A DNA stretch of 64,000 nt from Paenibacillus tundrae (GTDB taxonomy: Bacteria > Bacillota > Bacilli > Paenibacillales > Paenibacillaceae), in assembly GCF_030812775.1 (NCBI RefSeq), contig NZ_JAUSTI010000012.1, forward strand, positions 1 to 64,000. The letters are read 5' to 3'. Made by a program: the position numbers and the translations under genes. Shown here in pieces: positions 25,377-34,276 of this stretch. The notes below the pieces were generated by a model. It worked only from the letters and a program-made list of their open reading frames with translations. It did not search any database and was not told where the DNA came from. How positions within the stretch are numbered: the first letter of the stretch is position 1; every line of letters begins with the position of its first letter.

Positions 25377-26237
25377 ATGTGGAGAGCTCGCTCGAAGCTA
25401 CTGTTTACCGTCGGCATTGGCATTCCGTTGTTTGTGTTCATGCAGATGTTTATGTACGCGATGTACAAAATTTTCGGGTGGGATATCCCGTTTAATCTAC
25501 TCTGGCTATGCAATCACTGGATGAGCCGGTTAGGCTGGGTATCCGTAGGACATGTTCTGCTCGTGTTGGTGTGTCTCACATTTGCTGGAACAGGTGGGTT
25601 GTTATTGGATCGGATGATGCAGACAAGAGCAGCAATTCAGAAGCTTCGTACGCTGGAGAATGTGGCACTGTCGAGGGAATTCGAAGCAACGTATCAGCAT
25701 CTGAAACACCCAGGCTTTATTATCGTGGACAAGCGGTCACCAGTTGCATTTACGATCGGCCTCTGGAAACCTTATATTGTGTTATCCACTGGACTGCTAA
25801 GTATGCTTGATGCAGAGGAAGAAACTGCAGTGGTATATCATGAGGTTCACCATCTATGGCACCGTGACCCACTAAAGACAACGTTGTTGTCGGTGTTTGC
25901 CATCATGATGCCTTACCTGCCTGTATTGAAGCATACGTCCAAGCACTACCATGTGGTTAGAGAGATTTTGGCAGATAATGAAGCTATCGAACGTACGGGT
26001 AATGCAGTGGGGATTGGCAGTGCCTTGCTCAAGCTTATCCGTGCCTATCCAGAACAATGGCACGCCAAAGGAATGGCGGCTCAATCATCGTTTGCTGATA
26101 CGTCGGTCAATGTCCGTATATCTAGACTGCTGGATCCCGAACAAGATGTCAGATTGATTCTGCCACGTTATGCAGTTCTGACATCGGCTACCGTAATCTT
26201 GTTACTTTCTGCCCTGTTTGTTTGGTCTATTGGGTGA
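25377..26237 (+). CDS. M56-family membrane metallopeptidase (BlaR1-like, no sensor domain)
   Basis: 286 residues. Two N-terminal membrane helices (residues ~9-30 and ~55-78) precede a gluzincin-type domain with HEVHH at 155-159, the zinc-binding HEXXH, and a downstream REILADNEAI segment giving the third ligand Glu. A last membrane helix closes the protein. BlaR1 and MecR1 have an added extracellular penicillin-binding domain; that domain is missing, so the inducing signal is different or intracellular. It presumably cleaves or inactivates the co-encoded BlaI-like repressor. Start ATG at 25377, just after the repressor stop. Confidence 0.85.
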   Translation: MWRARSKLLFTVGIGIPLFVFMQMFMYAMYKIFGWDIPFNLLWLCNHWMSRLGWVSVGHVLLVLVCLTFAGTGGLLLDRMMQTRAAIQKLRTLENVALSREFEATYQHLKHPGFIIVDKRSPVAFTIGLWKPYIVLSTGLLSMLDAEEETAVVYHEVHHLWHRDPLKTTLLSVFAIMMPYLPVLKHTSKHYHVVREILADNEAIERTGNAVGIGSALLKLIRAYPEQWHAKGMAAQSSFADTSVNVRISRLLDPEQDVRLILPRYAVLTSATVILLLSALFVWSIG

Positions 26238-26293
26238 GATACATGGAGAAGATGTCACTTGAAACGATATGAATATGTAGGAGGATGATGGAT

Positions 26294-26707
26294 ATGAATG
26301 CGAGAACTGTAGAGATTGGATTGTTCTTTTCTAGAATTATGATTGGATTGATCTTTGTATTGCACGGCTGGAGCAAATTCGAAGGTGGGATTAGCGGTAC
26401 GGTTGGTTTCTTTGAGAGCATTGGTGTCCCTGGATTCCTCGCCTCGGTTGTGGCGGTTATTGAGCTGGCTGGAGGTGTAGCAATGATCCTTGGTTTAGGC
26501 ACACGTGTATTTGCCGCAGCATTTGTTGCTATTATGGTAGGTGCACTGTTCACAGCCAAAGTGGGTGCACCATTCTTGAACGGAACCGAACTAGATTATA
26601 TGCTTCTGGCAGGTTCCCTAACTTTGCTGTTTGCGGGTAGCCGTTTCTTGGCGTTGGATCAGCTCTTATCTAGACAGGGGAATGTACGACAGAACGTGAG
26701 TGCTTAA
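26294..26707 (+). CDS. DoxX-family membrane protein
   Basis: 137 residues with four membrane helices. The family pattern LFFSRIMIGLIFVLHGWSKF, GVPGFLASVVAVIELAGG and RVFAAAFVAIMVG is clear. DoxX-like proteins are linked to quinone or thiol redox balance and to oxidative-stress resistance, but the molecular role is not settled. GGAGG lies nine bases before the chosen ATG at 26294; two earlier ATGs at 26285 and 26288 fall too near the site. It follows the BlaI/M56 pair by 56 bp, with no terminator between, and may be a target of that pair. Confidence 0.85.
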   Translation: MNARTVEIGLFFSRIMIGLIFVLHGWSKFEGGISGTVGFFESIGVPGFLASVVAVIELAGGVAMILGLGTRVFAAAFVAIMVGALFTAKVGAPFLNGTELDYMLLAGSLTLLFAGSRFLALDQLLSRQGNVRQNVSA

Positions 26708-26820
26708 CTTGGGATAATGAGTCTACAGTGAATCTAAGTCTAAAGTAAAAGTAGACTGTTATGACACCTATTAGATAGGGTTAGCAATAATAAATCATGT
26801 CATGATATATCGTCAAAGTC

Positions 26821-26890
26821 AGCCTTGCCTCGCTTGTCGGAATTCCGGGTAATATTACGGGAATGAAGATAAGTGGACAAGGCTTTTTTG
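26821..26890 (+). terminator. Terminator after doxX
   Basis: AGCCTTG and CAAGGCT arms, extended inward by CTTGTC/GACAAG-like and AATTCC/GGGAAT pairs, then TTTTTTG. Confidence 0.7.
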
Positions 26891-26976
26891 TTTTGGACGA
26901 TGGGACTACGTTTTTGGTACAATGAGAATAAGTATGCTACTAAGAAAAAATAAGAATGTTGAGGAGGATGCGCTCC

Positions 26977-27678
26977 ATGATTAACCTTATTCCATCTGAT
27001 GCCCGTTCAAGCTTTGATCGGGGCTGGTTACGTGGTAGTCACAGCTTTTCTTTTGGAGAATATCAAGATCCTAAGAACACTGCTTTTGGTCCAATGCGCG
27101 TAGCTAACGATGATGTCATTGCTCCAGGTCGTGGTTTCGGCGCACATCCGCATAGTGATATGGAGATCGTGAAAATTGTATTAAACGGTAAACTACGCCA
27201 TGAGGATAATTTGGGTAATGTGGCGGTCACATCATTTGGTGGCATTCAACGGATGTCTGCGGGCAGTGGAGTCATTCATACCGAGCATAATGCTTCAGAT
27301 CAGGAGGAGGTACGCTTACTCCAGCTCTGGTTTATGCCGCACACTAGAGGGCTGAAACCATCCTATGAGACGACTTCGTTTGATCCAGATGCGCTTACGG
27401 GTCAGCTTGTTCCAATCGTATCTGCAGAGGGCGGGCCTCGAATTGCATCCATCCAGCAGGACATGACCATTTACCTCAGTCGTTTGAGTAAAGGGGATAC
27501 GCTGTCATTTCAGCAGGCAGCTGGTCGGCGCAGCTACATTTTTTCCATTGAAGGCAAGCTTGAGTTGAACGGAGAATTCCAACTGTCTACCGGTGATACC
27601 GCTCGTGTAGAAGAGACGCCATCGTTGGAGCTTCAAGCGAGCGATGATGTATTTTTCATGTTGATTGATCTACCTTAA
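26977..27678 (+). CDS. Pirin-family cupin protein
   Basis: 233 residues with two cupin barrels. The N-terminal barrel has FGAHPHSDMEIVKIVLNGKLRHEDN and SGVIHTEHNASDQEEV, whose three histidines and Glu form the mononuclear metal site of pirins and quercetinase-like YhhW. The RGWLRGSHSFSFGEYQDP start is characteristic. Known roles include flavonol dioxygenase activity and redox-sensitive regulation; which applies is unknown. GAGGAGG lies nine bases before the ATG at 26977; the frame upstream to 26956 is unsupported. The next gene starts 46 bp downstream and is likely in the same transcript. Confidence 0.9.
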   Translation: MINLIPSDARSSFDRGWLRGSHSFSFGEYQDPKNTAFGPMRVANDDVIAPGRGFGAHPHSDMEIVKIVLNGKLRHEDNLGNVAVTSFGGIQRMSAGSGVIHTEHNASDQEEVRLLQLWFMPHTRGLKPSYETTSFDPDALTGQLVPIVSAEGGPRIASIQQDMTIYLSRLSKGDTLSFQQAAGRRSYIFSIEGKLELNGEFQLSTGDTARVEETPSLELQASDDVFFMLIDLP

Positions 27679-27724
27679 TGAATCGAACCGGCTTGGATAA
27701 ATTCGAAGAATAGGGGATGCGTAT

Positions 27725-28060
27725 ATGACACAGCAAGAGTGGTTTATGGTTAAACATGCAGTGACAGGACGAGGACTGGTGAATAGCAAAACAGATACGT
27801 CGTCCTATCGCTATCAGCATGATGGAACCCACTTTATATTTACTGTCACAGGGCTAGACCAGCAGACAATCGAGCAGATTCTGGAGCTCAGACAGGAGCT
27901 GAATGTGTTTCGATTTGTACAACGTAAAGATCAGCCCCTGGTGAAGCATTGGTATTATGTACAAGGGGACAAGGTGGAGTATAACAAGGAAAGTCAAGCA
28001 CTTACTATATTTGCAGGTTCAGAGATTCGTTATGTGCCTGAAGACTATTTTGCAGACTAG
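27725..28060 (+). CDS. Conserved-looking protein of unknown function
   Basis: 111 residues, soluble, no signal peptide. I do not recognise a family. The sequence is rich in aromatic residues, with alternating beta-like strands at THFIFTVTGLD, NVFRFVQRKD and KHWYYVQGDKVEYN, and a helix at QQTIEQILELRQEL. It follows the pirin gene by 46 bp and is closed by a terminator at 28117-28149, so it is probably the second gene of that operon. The AATAGGGGATGCGTAT region provides a weak ribosome site. Confidence 0.7.
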   Translation: MTQQEWFMVKHAVTGRGLVNSKTDTSSYRYQHDGTHFIFTVTGLDQQTIEQILELRQELNVFRFVQRKDQPLVKHWYYVQGDKVEYNKESQALTIFAGSEIRYVPEDYFAD

Positions 28061-28116
28061 ACCAGTATGATCGAACGAATAAATCAAAAGTGAGTTGCCG
28101 AGCTTTCAACAACGTG

Positions 28117-28149
28117 AGGAATCCTGTATGTTCAGGGTTCCTTTTTTTG
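28117..28149 (+). terminator. Terminator of the pirin operon
   Basis: AGGAATCCTG and CAGGGTTCCT arms, then TTTTTTTG. Confidence 0.85.
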
Positions 28150-28306
28150 TTGTTCCGAAATGTTAGGAGCTGAATTCTCAGGTGAGTATCCTATACGTTC
28201 ACAGGCTTCGACATAGATATCTACCAAAGTTTTAGATCAGTCCACATAATTCTGTTCTTTCTGGCACAAGCTACCTTGTATAAAAACAAGAGAGGAGGGA
28301 CGGTAT

Positions 28307-29890
28307 ATGGCGGATCATACATCGGGGAAAAGCGGTTCCCGGCACGAAGAAGAGAAGACTCATATCCCATTGGGATTACCGTCCCCGCCCATTTTACGAC
28401 AGCCGATTGGTCTGACACATGAAAGCCATATGCTGGCGGTTAAGGACATTTTCTCGGATTGCTCAGATGTGGTCTTTCGCAATGTCATGATCTCACCCGA
28501 GGTTCAGGGCGTCATTGTATATATTGAAGGTATCGTTAACTCCACAGATATTCAGGAGCATATGTTACGTCCTCTCATTCGTGGTCTGGTGGAGCAGCGC
28601 ACGAATGAACCAGAAGCTCCCTTGGATGATACCCGTGTTGCTCTGTCTCAGGTGAAGAAAGTAGCGACGTGGGCAGAGGCGGCAGACGGTGTACTGGAAT
28701 CCTCAGCACTACTGTTGATGAATGGTAGTAAGGAGGCATGGCTGTTCAATGTCAAAGGCGGCGTCCGGCGCGGTGTCGAGGAGCCACAGACGGAGTCGGT
28801 TATTCGCGGTCCACGGGAAGGATTCACGGAGACACTACGTGTAAATACCGCGCTGCTGCGGTTTAAGCTCAAGACGCCTACGCTTAAAATGCTGAGCATG
28901 ACCATCGGATCGGACACCAAAACCAATGTGGTGTTGTCCTATCTAGATGATGTTGCAGATCCGAAGCTGATCAAGGATGTGAAGAAGCGTCTCAACAAGA
29001 TTAAGATCGATGGGATTTTGGAGACGGGATATATAGAGGAACTGATCGAAGACCATCCGTATTCCCCATTTCCACAGATGCATTACACCGAACGACCGGA
29101 TACGGTTGCAGGTAATTTGCTGGAAGGTCGGTTTGCCATTTTTGTAGATGGAAGTCCGTTTGCCTTAATTGGGCCAGTGACGATGTGGCAGATGCTTCAG
29201 GCGAGCGAGGATTATTATGAACGGTTCTTCATTAGTAACCTTATTCGCTGGATTCGGTTTTTATTTGTGGCGATTGCTTTGTTTTTACCCGCTCTTTATA
29301 TCTCAATTACGACCTTCCATCAGGATATGTTGCCAACGACTTTGATACTCAGTATTGCAGGGGCGAGGGAGGCCATTCCTTTTCCAGCCTTAGTCGAAGC
29401 GCTCATTATGGAATTATCCTTCGAAGCTCTGCGGGAAGCCGGGGTCAGGTTACCCAAAACAGTAGGCCAAGCCGTCAGTATCCTCGGTGCTTTGGTAATC
29501 GGGCAAGCAGCTGTTCAGGCAGGAATTGTATCTGCACCGATGGTTATTATCGTTTCCATGACAGGGATTGCATCGTTTACCATTCCTCGGTTCAATTTTG
29601 CTATTACGGTTCGTTTATTGCGCTTTCCGATCATGTTGCTTGCTGGGGCACTCGGATTGTACGGCATTGTCATTGGGTTGGTACTTATCTCGGTACATCT
29701 AACACAGATGACCTCCTTTGGCGTTCCATATTTATCGGGCCTTAGCCCGTATAGCAAGACAGATACCAAGGATATTGTCATGCGTGCTCCTTGGTGGAAG
29801 ATGATTAATCGTCCTTCTACCGTTCACCGTGATCAGAAGAGGATGAATACGAATATCAACGGTACGCCTGAATCCGAAGAGGGGTGGTGA
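28307..29890 (+). CDS. Spore germinant receptor A subunit (GerA/GerKA family)
   Basis: 527 residues. A long hydrophilic N-terminal region (DCSDVVFRNVM, VIVYIEGIVNSTDIQEHML, NKIKIDGILETGYIEELIED) precedes a C-terminal block of about five membrane segments from residue ~320 (IRFLFVAIALFLPALYISIT, TVGQAVSILGALVIGQAAVQ). A subunits sit in the spore inner membrane and, with B and C subunits, form an oligomeric nutrient receptor that triggers germination. AGGAGGGACGG precedes the ATG. First gene of the A-C-D-B operon. No clear sigma-G promoter was identified upstream. Confidence 0.93.
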   Translation: MADHTSGKSGSRHEEEKTHIPLGLPSPPILRQPIGLTHESHMLAVKDIFSDCSDVVFRNVMISPEVQGVIVYIEGIVNSTDIQEHMLRPLIRGLVEQRTNEPEAPLDDTRVALSQVKKVATWAEAADGVLESSALLLMNGSKEAWLFNVKGGVRRGVEEPQTESVIRGPREGFTETLRVNTALLRFKLKTPTLKMLSMTIGSDTKTNVVLSYLDDVADPKLIKDVKKRLNKIKIDGILETGYIEELIEDHPYSPFPQMHYTERPDTVAGNLLEGRFAIFVDGSPFALIGPVTMWQMLQASEDYYERFFISNLIRWIRFLFVAIALFLPALYISITTFHQDMLPTTLILSIAGAREAIPFPALVEALIMELSFEALREAGVRLPKTVGQAVSILGALVIGQAAVQAGIVSAPMVIIVSMTGIASFTIPRFNFAITVRLLRFPIMLLAGALGLYGIVIGLVLISVHLTQMTSFGVPYLSGLSPYSKTDTKDIVMRAPWWKMINRPSTVHRDQKRMNTNINGTPESEEGW

Positions 29891-29894
29891 GTGC

Positions 29895-31091
29895 ATGTTA
29901 TTCATACGAAGATATCTTCTAGTAGGAATATTGTTGCTGAGCACTCTGCTGACGGGATGCTGGGATCGAAGAGAAATTAATGATGTTGCCTTTGTCATTG
30001 GAATTGCGGTGGATAAGGAAGAACAGCTATATCGAACAAGCCTACAGATTGCCTTACCTGGACAATCGGGGGCTTCGGGAAGTGAAGGAGGCGGGGGAGG
30101 CACAAGTGGTGATAAACCATGGTTTATGTTGTCCAATACTTCCGAGACGTTACGGGGAACCTCAAATAAAGGACAGAAGGCACTATCGCGCCAGCTCTAC
30201 TATGCACACCGCCGAACATTAATGATTGGCGAGGACCTAGCTCGCGAGGGCGTTGCCCCGATGCTGGATCTATTAACACGTTATCCGCTCAATCGTTTAT
30301 CAGCCATGCCGATTGTAACGAGGGGGGCTGCCCATAAGGTTTTGGACACAGATGCGCCAATTGAGAAGTTCCCTTCAGAGATGGTGCGTGAGCTGTGCTT
30401 CCTGAACATGCGTACACCTCGTTCGCTCAAAATTTTTATCGATGCCATCCTTAGCGAAGGCATTGATCCCTTTCTCCCCATCGCTTCCGTAGTCGAGAAT
30501 GTCCCTAAAGACTGGAAGAACGTCAAAACCAATATTAAGCTGGATGGGCTAGCGGTTTTCAAGAAAGACAAGCTGGTGGGGATGGTTGAAAAGGAAGCTG
30601 CGGATGCACTTATTCTGGCGATGGGTGAAGCCAATGCCCCAGAAGTTATGATCAAGGCTCCCCGCGGGGAAGGAAACCTGTTCGTTAAGCTAAATGAGAA
30701 CAATTCTTCGTTTGATCCTCAGATTAAAAATGGAAAAGTCACCGTGACCATCAAAATGTATGCCAAGGGAGTATTGGTTGATAACGAATCCAATTATGGC
30801 GACCTCCGAGAGGGGGAGATTACGAAATTGACTGAAGCTGTTCATACGAAGATCAAACAGGACATTGAGGAGGGTGTACGACTAATACAGACCAAATACA
30901 ATGCGGACATCCTCGGTCTAGGTCGGTCTATTCATCAGCAACTTCCCAAAGAGTGGGAGAAGATGAAAGATCGCTGGAGCGATGTGTACCCTGATGTGAA
31001 AGTGATCGTTGAGCCACATATCATCATTGAAAATGTTGGCATTGTGAATAAACCGATTGGTGTTGGTGAGGAGGAGATCGTTCATGATTAA
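29895..31091 (+). CDS. Spore germinant receptor C subunit (Ger(x)C lipoprotein)
   Basis: 398 residues. It has a lipoprotein signal with lipobox LLTGC (Cys22) directly followed by WDRREINDVAFVIGIAVD, the Ger(x)C signature. Three structural domains are expected along the chain, ending with VKVIVEPHIIIENVGIV. It would be attached to the outer face of the spore inner membrane and stabilise the receptor. It starts four bases after the A-subunit stop. A Gly/Ser-rich loop (residues ~57-70) is inserted near the N-terminus. The downstream D gene overlaps its last codons. Confidence 0.93.
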   Translation: MLFIRRYLLVGILLLSTLLTGCWDRREINDVAFVIGIAVDKEEQLYRTSLQIALPGQSGASGSEGGGGGTSGDKPWFMLSNTSETLRGTSNKGQKALSRQLYYAHRRTLMIGEDLAREGVAPMLDLLTRYPLNRLSAMPIVTRGAAHKVLDTDAPIEKFPSEMVRELCFLNMRTPRSLKIFIDAILSEGIDPFLPIASVVENVPKDWKNVKTNIKLDGLAVFKKDKLVGMVEKEAADALILAMGEANAPEVMIKAPRGEGNLFVKLNENNSSFDPQIKNGKVTVTIKMYAKGVLVDNESNYGDLREGEITKLTEAVHTKIKQDIEEGVRLIQTKYNADILGLGRSIHQQLPKEWEKMKDRWSDVYPDVKVIVEPHIIIENVGIVNKPIGVGEEEIVHD

Positions 31092-31305
31092 ACCACTTCT
31101 CTTTACCTATTTATTCATGGTTGTACTCGTGCTCTGGATGGACTTCAAACATCTGAAGCAGGCGGCGGCGATTAATCGCTGGATATCGTACACCATCATT
31201 GGGTTTAGTACGGGGATCTTTTTCTACGTCACCAATTTAAGCAAAACGTTTTTCATTTCTGTATGGCTAACCCACTTCATTCAACACTGGTTGCCATTAC
31301 CCTAA
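31084..31305 (+). CDS. Small two-helix germinant-receptor accessory protein (D-type)
   Basis: 73 residues with two membrane helices (LLFTYLFMVVLVLWMDF and ISYTIIGFSTGIFFYVT) and little else. It starts at an ATG overlapping the C-subunit gene by eight bases and sits between the C and B genes. Small two-helix D proteins of about 75 residues are known from several Bacillus ger operons, where they modulate receptor function. Position, size and topology fit, but I have not compared the sequences. Frame extension to 31057 upstream is unsupported. Confidence 0.75.
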   Translation: MIKPLLFTYLFMVVLVLWMDFKHLKQAAAINRWISYTIIGFSTGIFFYVTNLSKTFFISVWLTHFIQHWLPLP

Positions 31306-31351
31306 TCGATTCCAATCGGGATGATCATATCCGAAAGAAAGGAGACATGTT

Positions 31352-32554
31352 ATGAATCAGGCAGTCACCCATCGTCAACTGATTCTGCTGGTCATGCTGC
31401 TTAGCATCACAACCACATTAATACAGCCACATGCACAGGCGATATATTATGCTGAACAGCATGCGTATCTGTCTTATATCCCCGTGTTTTTGGTGATGAT
31501 TTCGGTTCTCTGGATGTTGAGTCGAGTCCAGCGGCGGTTTCCGAATCAAGATCTATTTGAATCACTCGTTGTACGACATCCGTTTATGGGTCGGGTGACG
31601 GCTCTGTTGTACATCATGTTTTTCCTTTTTATATTTGCTCGCGATATTCGGTTAATTGGTGACTACGTTAGCATCACCTTGCTGGAGACTACTCCGATAT
31701 CCATCATCATTCTAACGCTGATGGTCATGGCTGTATTTATTGTGAGGGGTGGACTGGGCTCGTTAATTGGGATGTCAGAGCTGTACATTACGTTATTTTT
31801 GTTGAACTCGATCATCGTTCCCTTTATGCTCATCCAGCAGATCGACTTGGATAATTTGATGCCGTATTTTGATATTGATATGGGCGGTGTTGGCAAAGGT
31901 AGTTGGTACCTAATGTCCTTTTTTGGAGAGATGGTGGCCTTGCCGTTTGTGGTGAAAGGCAGTGACTTTCGGTTTAAATCCGTGTTCTGGGGAGTAACGA
32001 TTGCTGCGCTGTTAATGATGCTAATCGTCGTTGAAACGATCACATCGATCGGGGTTCCTATTGCATCGAGGCTAGTATACCCTTCGTATGAATTGGCAAG
32101 GCAGCTACAAGTGAGTGACTTTCTTGATCGGTTCGACCTAGCGCTAGCTGCAGCAACGCTACCGACCATGATTACGAAAATTGCGTTTGATCTCTACTTT
32201 GTCTGCTGGGGTATGAAACGAATGATTCCGAAAGTATCCGGTAAGGTGTTAACTGGGCCAATTGCCTTGCTTGGTTTTGTCTGTGCGTTCTGGTTCTTCC
32301 GGAATGCAATCCAACTCTTTCGATTTACAAGAGAATGGACGTGGGTCGCCATTTTGTTTGAGGTGTTGTTACCGATCTTAATATTTCTGTTTCTGCATCC
32401 TCGCAAACAAGATCGACAACCCTCTGCGGCGAAGGAGAGTGGCAATAGTGGAGGACACAGGCATACGCCGGATTCAAAAGAATCCACTTCGCAAGATCAG
32501 AAGAAAAGTGATGAGAATACAGATCATCAAACGGGAGAGCTTCAGCCTTCCTGA
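31352..32554 (+). CDS. Spore germinant receptor B subunit (GerB permease-like)
   Basis: 400 residues. About ten membrane helices of the APC-superfamily endospore permease type (QLILLVMLLSITTTLIQPHA, then YIPVFLVMISVLWMLSRVQR, and FFGEMVALPFVVKG). The B subunit binds the germinant in characterised receptors. The C-terminus carries an unusual hydrophilic tail of about 45 residues rich in Ser, Asp, Lys and Gln (from KQDRQPSAAKE). GAAAGGAG precedes the ATG. Last gene of the operon; no strong terminator is seen after it. Confidence 0.92.
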   Translation: MNQAVTHRQLILLVMLLSITTTLIQPHAQAIYYAEQHAYLSYIPVFLVMISVLWMLSRVQRRFPNQDLFESLVVRHPFMGRVTALLYIMFFLFIFARDIRLIGDYVSITLLETTPISIIILTLMVMAVFIVRGGLGSLIGMSELYITLFLLNSIIVPFMLIQQIDLDNLMPYFDIDMGGVGKGSWYLMSFFGEMVALPFVVKGSDFRFKSVFWGVTIAALLMMLIVVETITSIGVPIASRLVYPSYELARQLQVSDFLDRFDLALAAATLPTMITKIAFDLYFVCWGMKRMIPKVSGKVLTGPIALLGFVCAFWFFRNAIQLFRFTREWTWVAILFEVLLPILIFLFLHPRKQDRQPSAAKESGNSGGHRHTPDSKESTSQDQKKSDENTDHQTGELQPS

Positions 32555-32686
32555 TCCATTTCATAAAAAAACGTTATAGCTGAACATGCACCTAATGGCA
32601 TGAACAAGGTTTCCCTCCACAGGACTACCCTGTATACTGTAGTCAGACTGAAGAACGTTCGGCTGAACGAACTGGGGGGAACTTGA

Positions 32687-33511
32687 ATGGCTCAACATTT
32701 GGCAGGCATACGTGTAGCACTTACAGGACCACGCAAATCGAAGGAAATGTCCCTGCTCGTCGAGAAAATGGGTGGAATCCCACTCGTGCGACCTGCGCAG
32801 GGAACGGTGTTTTTGGATGATCGGAATATTCGCGATGGCCTCGTATCTTGGATCTCTGATACACCGGATTGGGCTGTACTAACAACAGGTATGGGTTTGG
32901 ATGCGCTATTTGATATGGCAGAGGACATGGAAGTTGCGGGTCAATTATTGGACGCTTTATCTGAATCATCCATTGCAGCGCGTGGATACAAGACGGTGAA
33001 TGCACTTCGCAAGCGGAAGCTGAGTCCATTAGTTCGGGATGATGATGGCAGTACAGATGGGTTAATTCGGGAATTGGAATCACATGATCTTGCAGGGAAA
33101 AAAGTAATACTACAGCTACATGGTGAGACAGCACCGAAGCTGGTAAACTGGCTGCAAGAACAAGGTGCAGAGGTTCGACAAGTGTTGCCTTACCGCCACG
33201 TCCCTCCAGAGGATCATGAGTTGGAACAGCTATTGAATGAGATTGTGAATCGTGAGGTTGATGCGGTAGCCTTTACAAGTGGACCCCAGGTTCGCTTTTT
33301 GACGGCATATGCCACATCCCAGGGGAAGCTAGAACAGATGCTGCAAGCTTTTCGTGAAGGGGTCGTTCCTGCTTCTGTAGGTAAAGTTACGGCGAATGCG
33401 ATGCGTGAAGAGGGTATTGAGGCACTTGTTGTGCCAGAAGAAGAGAAGATGGGTGCCCTGATCGTGGAGCTAGGACGTTATTATGCTGCTGCACACGTGG
33501 ACAAAGCATAA
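32687..33511 (+). CDS. hemD: Uroporphyrinogen-III synthase
   Basis: 274 residues. It cyclises hydroxymethylbilane to uroporphyrinogen III, the common precursor of haem, sirohaem and cobalamin. The opening GIRVALTGPRKSKEMSLLVEKMGG, the ILQLHGETAPKLVNWLQEQGA hinge and DAVAFTSGPQVRFL are recognisable family blocks; sequence conservation in this family is generally low. TGGGGGGAAC precedes the ATG. It is transcribed separately from the cobalamin genes, because a terminator at 33589 follows. An extended -10 (TGTATACT) is present at about 32631. Its neighbourhood supports a supply role for the corrin pathway. Confidence 0.88.
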   Translation: MAQHLAGIRVALTGPRKSKEMSLLVEKMGGIPLVRPAQGTVFLDDRNIRDGLVSWISDTPDWAVLTTGMGLDALFDMAEDMEVAGQLLDALSESSIAARGYKTVNALRKRKLSPLVRDDDGSTDGLIRELESHDLAGKKVILQLHGETAPKLVNWLQEQGAEVRQVLPYRHVPPEDHELEQLLNEIVNREVDAVAFTSGPQVRFLTAYATSQGKLEQMLQAFREGVVPASVGKVTANAMREEGIEALVVPEEEKMGALIVELGRYYAAAHVDKA

Positions 33512-33588
33512 GCGACAATCAACAAATATAAGCATGCTAAGACGAGTTTGAACATAGATCATACTGTGCTTCATTGTATGAATAGGTC

Positions 33589-33619
33589 ATCCTGATCCAT
33601 TTTTGGGTCAGGATTTTTG
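33589..33619 (+). terminator. hemD terminator
   Basis: ATCCTGATCC and GGGTCAGGAT arms with a TTTTT tail. Confidence 0.88.
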
Positions 33620-33696
33620 CTGTTTACCCGTTGTCGTATACCAATGGATTCTGTATTAACGGAGAAAAGGTAAGCGGTTCATCCTGATCTTAAACG

Positions 33697-33726
33697 TGGA
33701 CATTTTTTCCACAGCGATGTTATGAT
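33697..33726 (+). promoter_or_regulatory. Promoter of the cobalamin operon
   Basis: TGGACA (33697-33702), 18-base spacer, TATGAT (33721-33726): one mismatch in each hexamer. The start would be about 35 bases before the riboswitch aptamer. Confidence 0.6.
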
Positions 33727-33766
33727 AAAACAAATTATTCAGCATTTTGCTCATATCTGAAAACAA

Positions 33767-33929
33767 GTAAGGTGCTCTTGCGTCAGGCAAGAGATAACAG
33801 GGAATCGGGTGCAAATCCCGAGCGGTCCCGCCACTGTAATGGTGAAGCTCTTTTTTGGTTGATGTCACTCGTTATTCGGGGAAGGCAGAAGAAGAAGCTA
33901 ATGATCCAGAGCCAGGAGACCTACCTTAC
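33767..33929 (+). promoter_or_regulatory. Adenosylcobalamin riboswitch
   Basis: Closing stem GTAAGGT (33767-33773) with ACCTTAC (33923-33929). The conserved core GCGGTCCCGCCACTGTAA lies near 33824-33841, preceded by AGGGAATCGGGTGCAAATCC. The B12 box GCCAGGAGACC is at 33911-33921. All diagnostic parts of the class are present. When cobalamin is bound it should reduce expression of the cbi operon that follows. Confidence 0.95.
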
Positions 33930-34091
33930 ATGTGTCACCAAACCCTTCGCGGAAAGGAGTGGTGTACGAATAATCAGGAAACAGGCGGACAGACGGTTCG
34001 CCTGGTAGGCCTTTTATTTGGCGTATCAACAACTAGACGATGCTCTGTATTCACGTCTTGTGGTTGTTTTCTTGAGTGTACGTACATACGT

Positions 34092-34122
34092 ATCCCATCC
34101 GATTGTAGGATGGGATTTTTTT
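34092..34122 (+). terminator. Riboswitch-controlled terminator
   Basis: ATCCCATCC-GATTGTA-GGATGGGAT followed by TTTTTT. It lies about 160 bases after the aptamer and before cbiH, so it is the likely expression platform. A GTGTCACCA/TGGTGTAC hairpin between them may be part of the switch. Confidence 0.8.
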
Positions 34123-34276
34123 GATTTTAAGAGAATGAGATATGATTTGTTGTTGATCGAATGCACTTGTCCATTTTTGAACAAAAAGCTGTTTCATGAA
34201 GCCTATTTATATAGAAGTTGCTGAACGGAATTATGGAATGTTTAGGTTTACTCAGGGAGATGGAGGAGGAGAAGCG

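Noticed and set aside
28061-28306. Sigma-G promoter before the germination operon
   Set aside because: TGAATT and TATACG occur but their spacing (14 bases) does not fit the sigma-G consensus.
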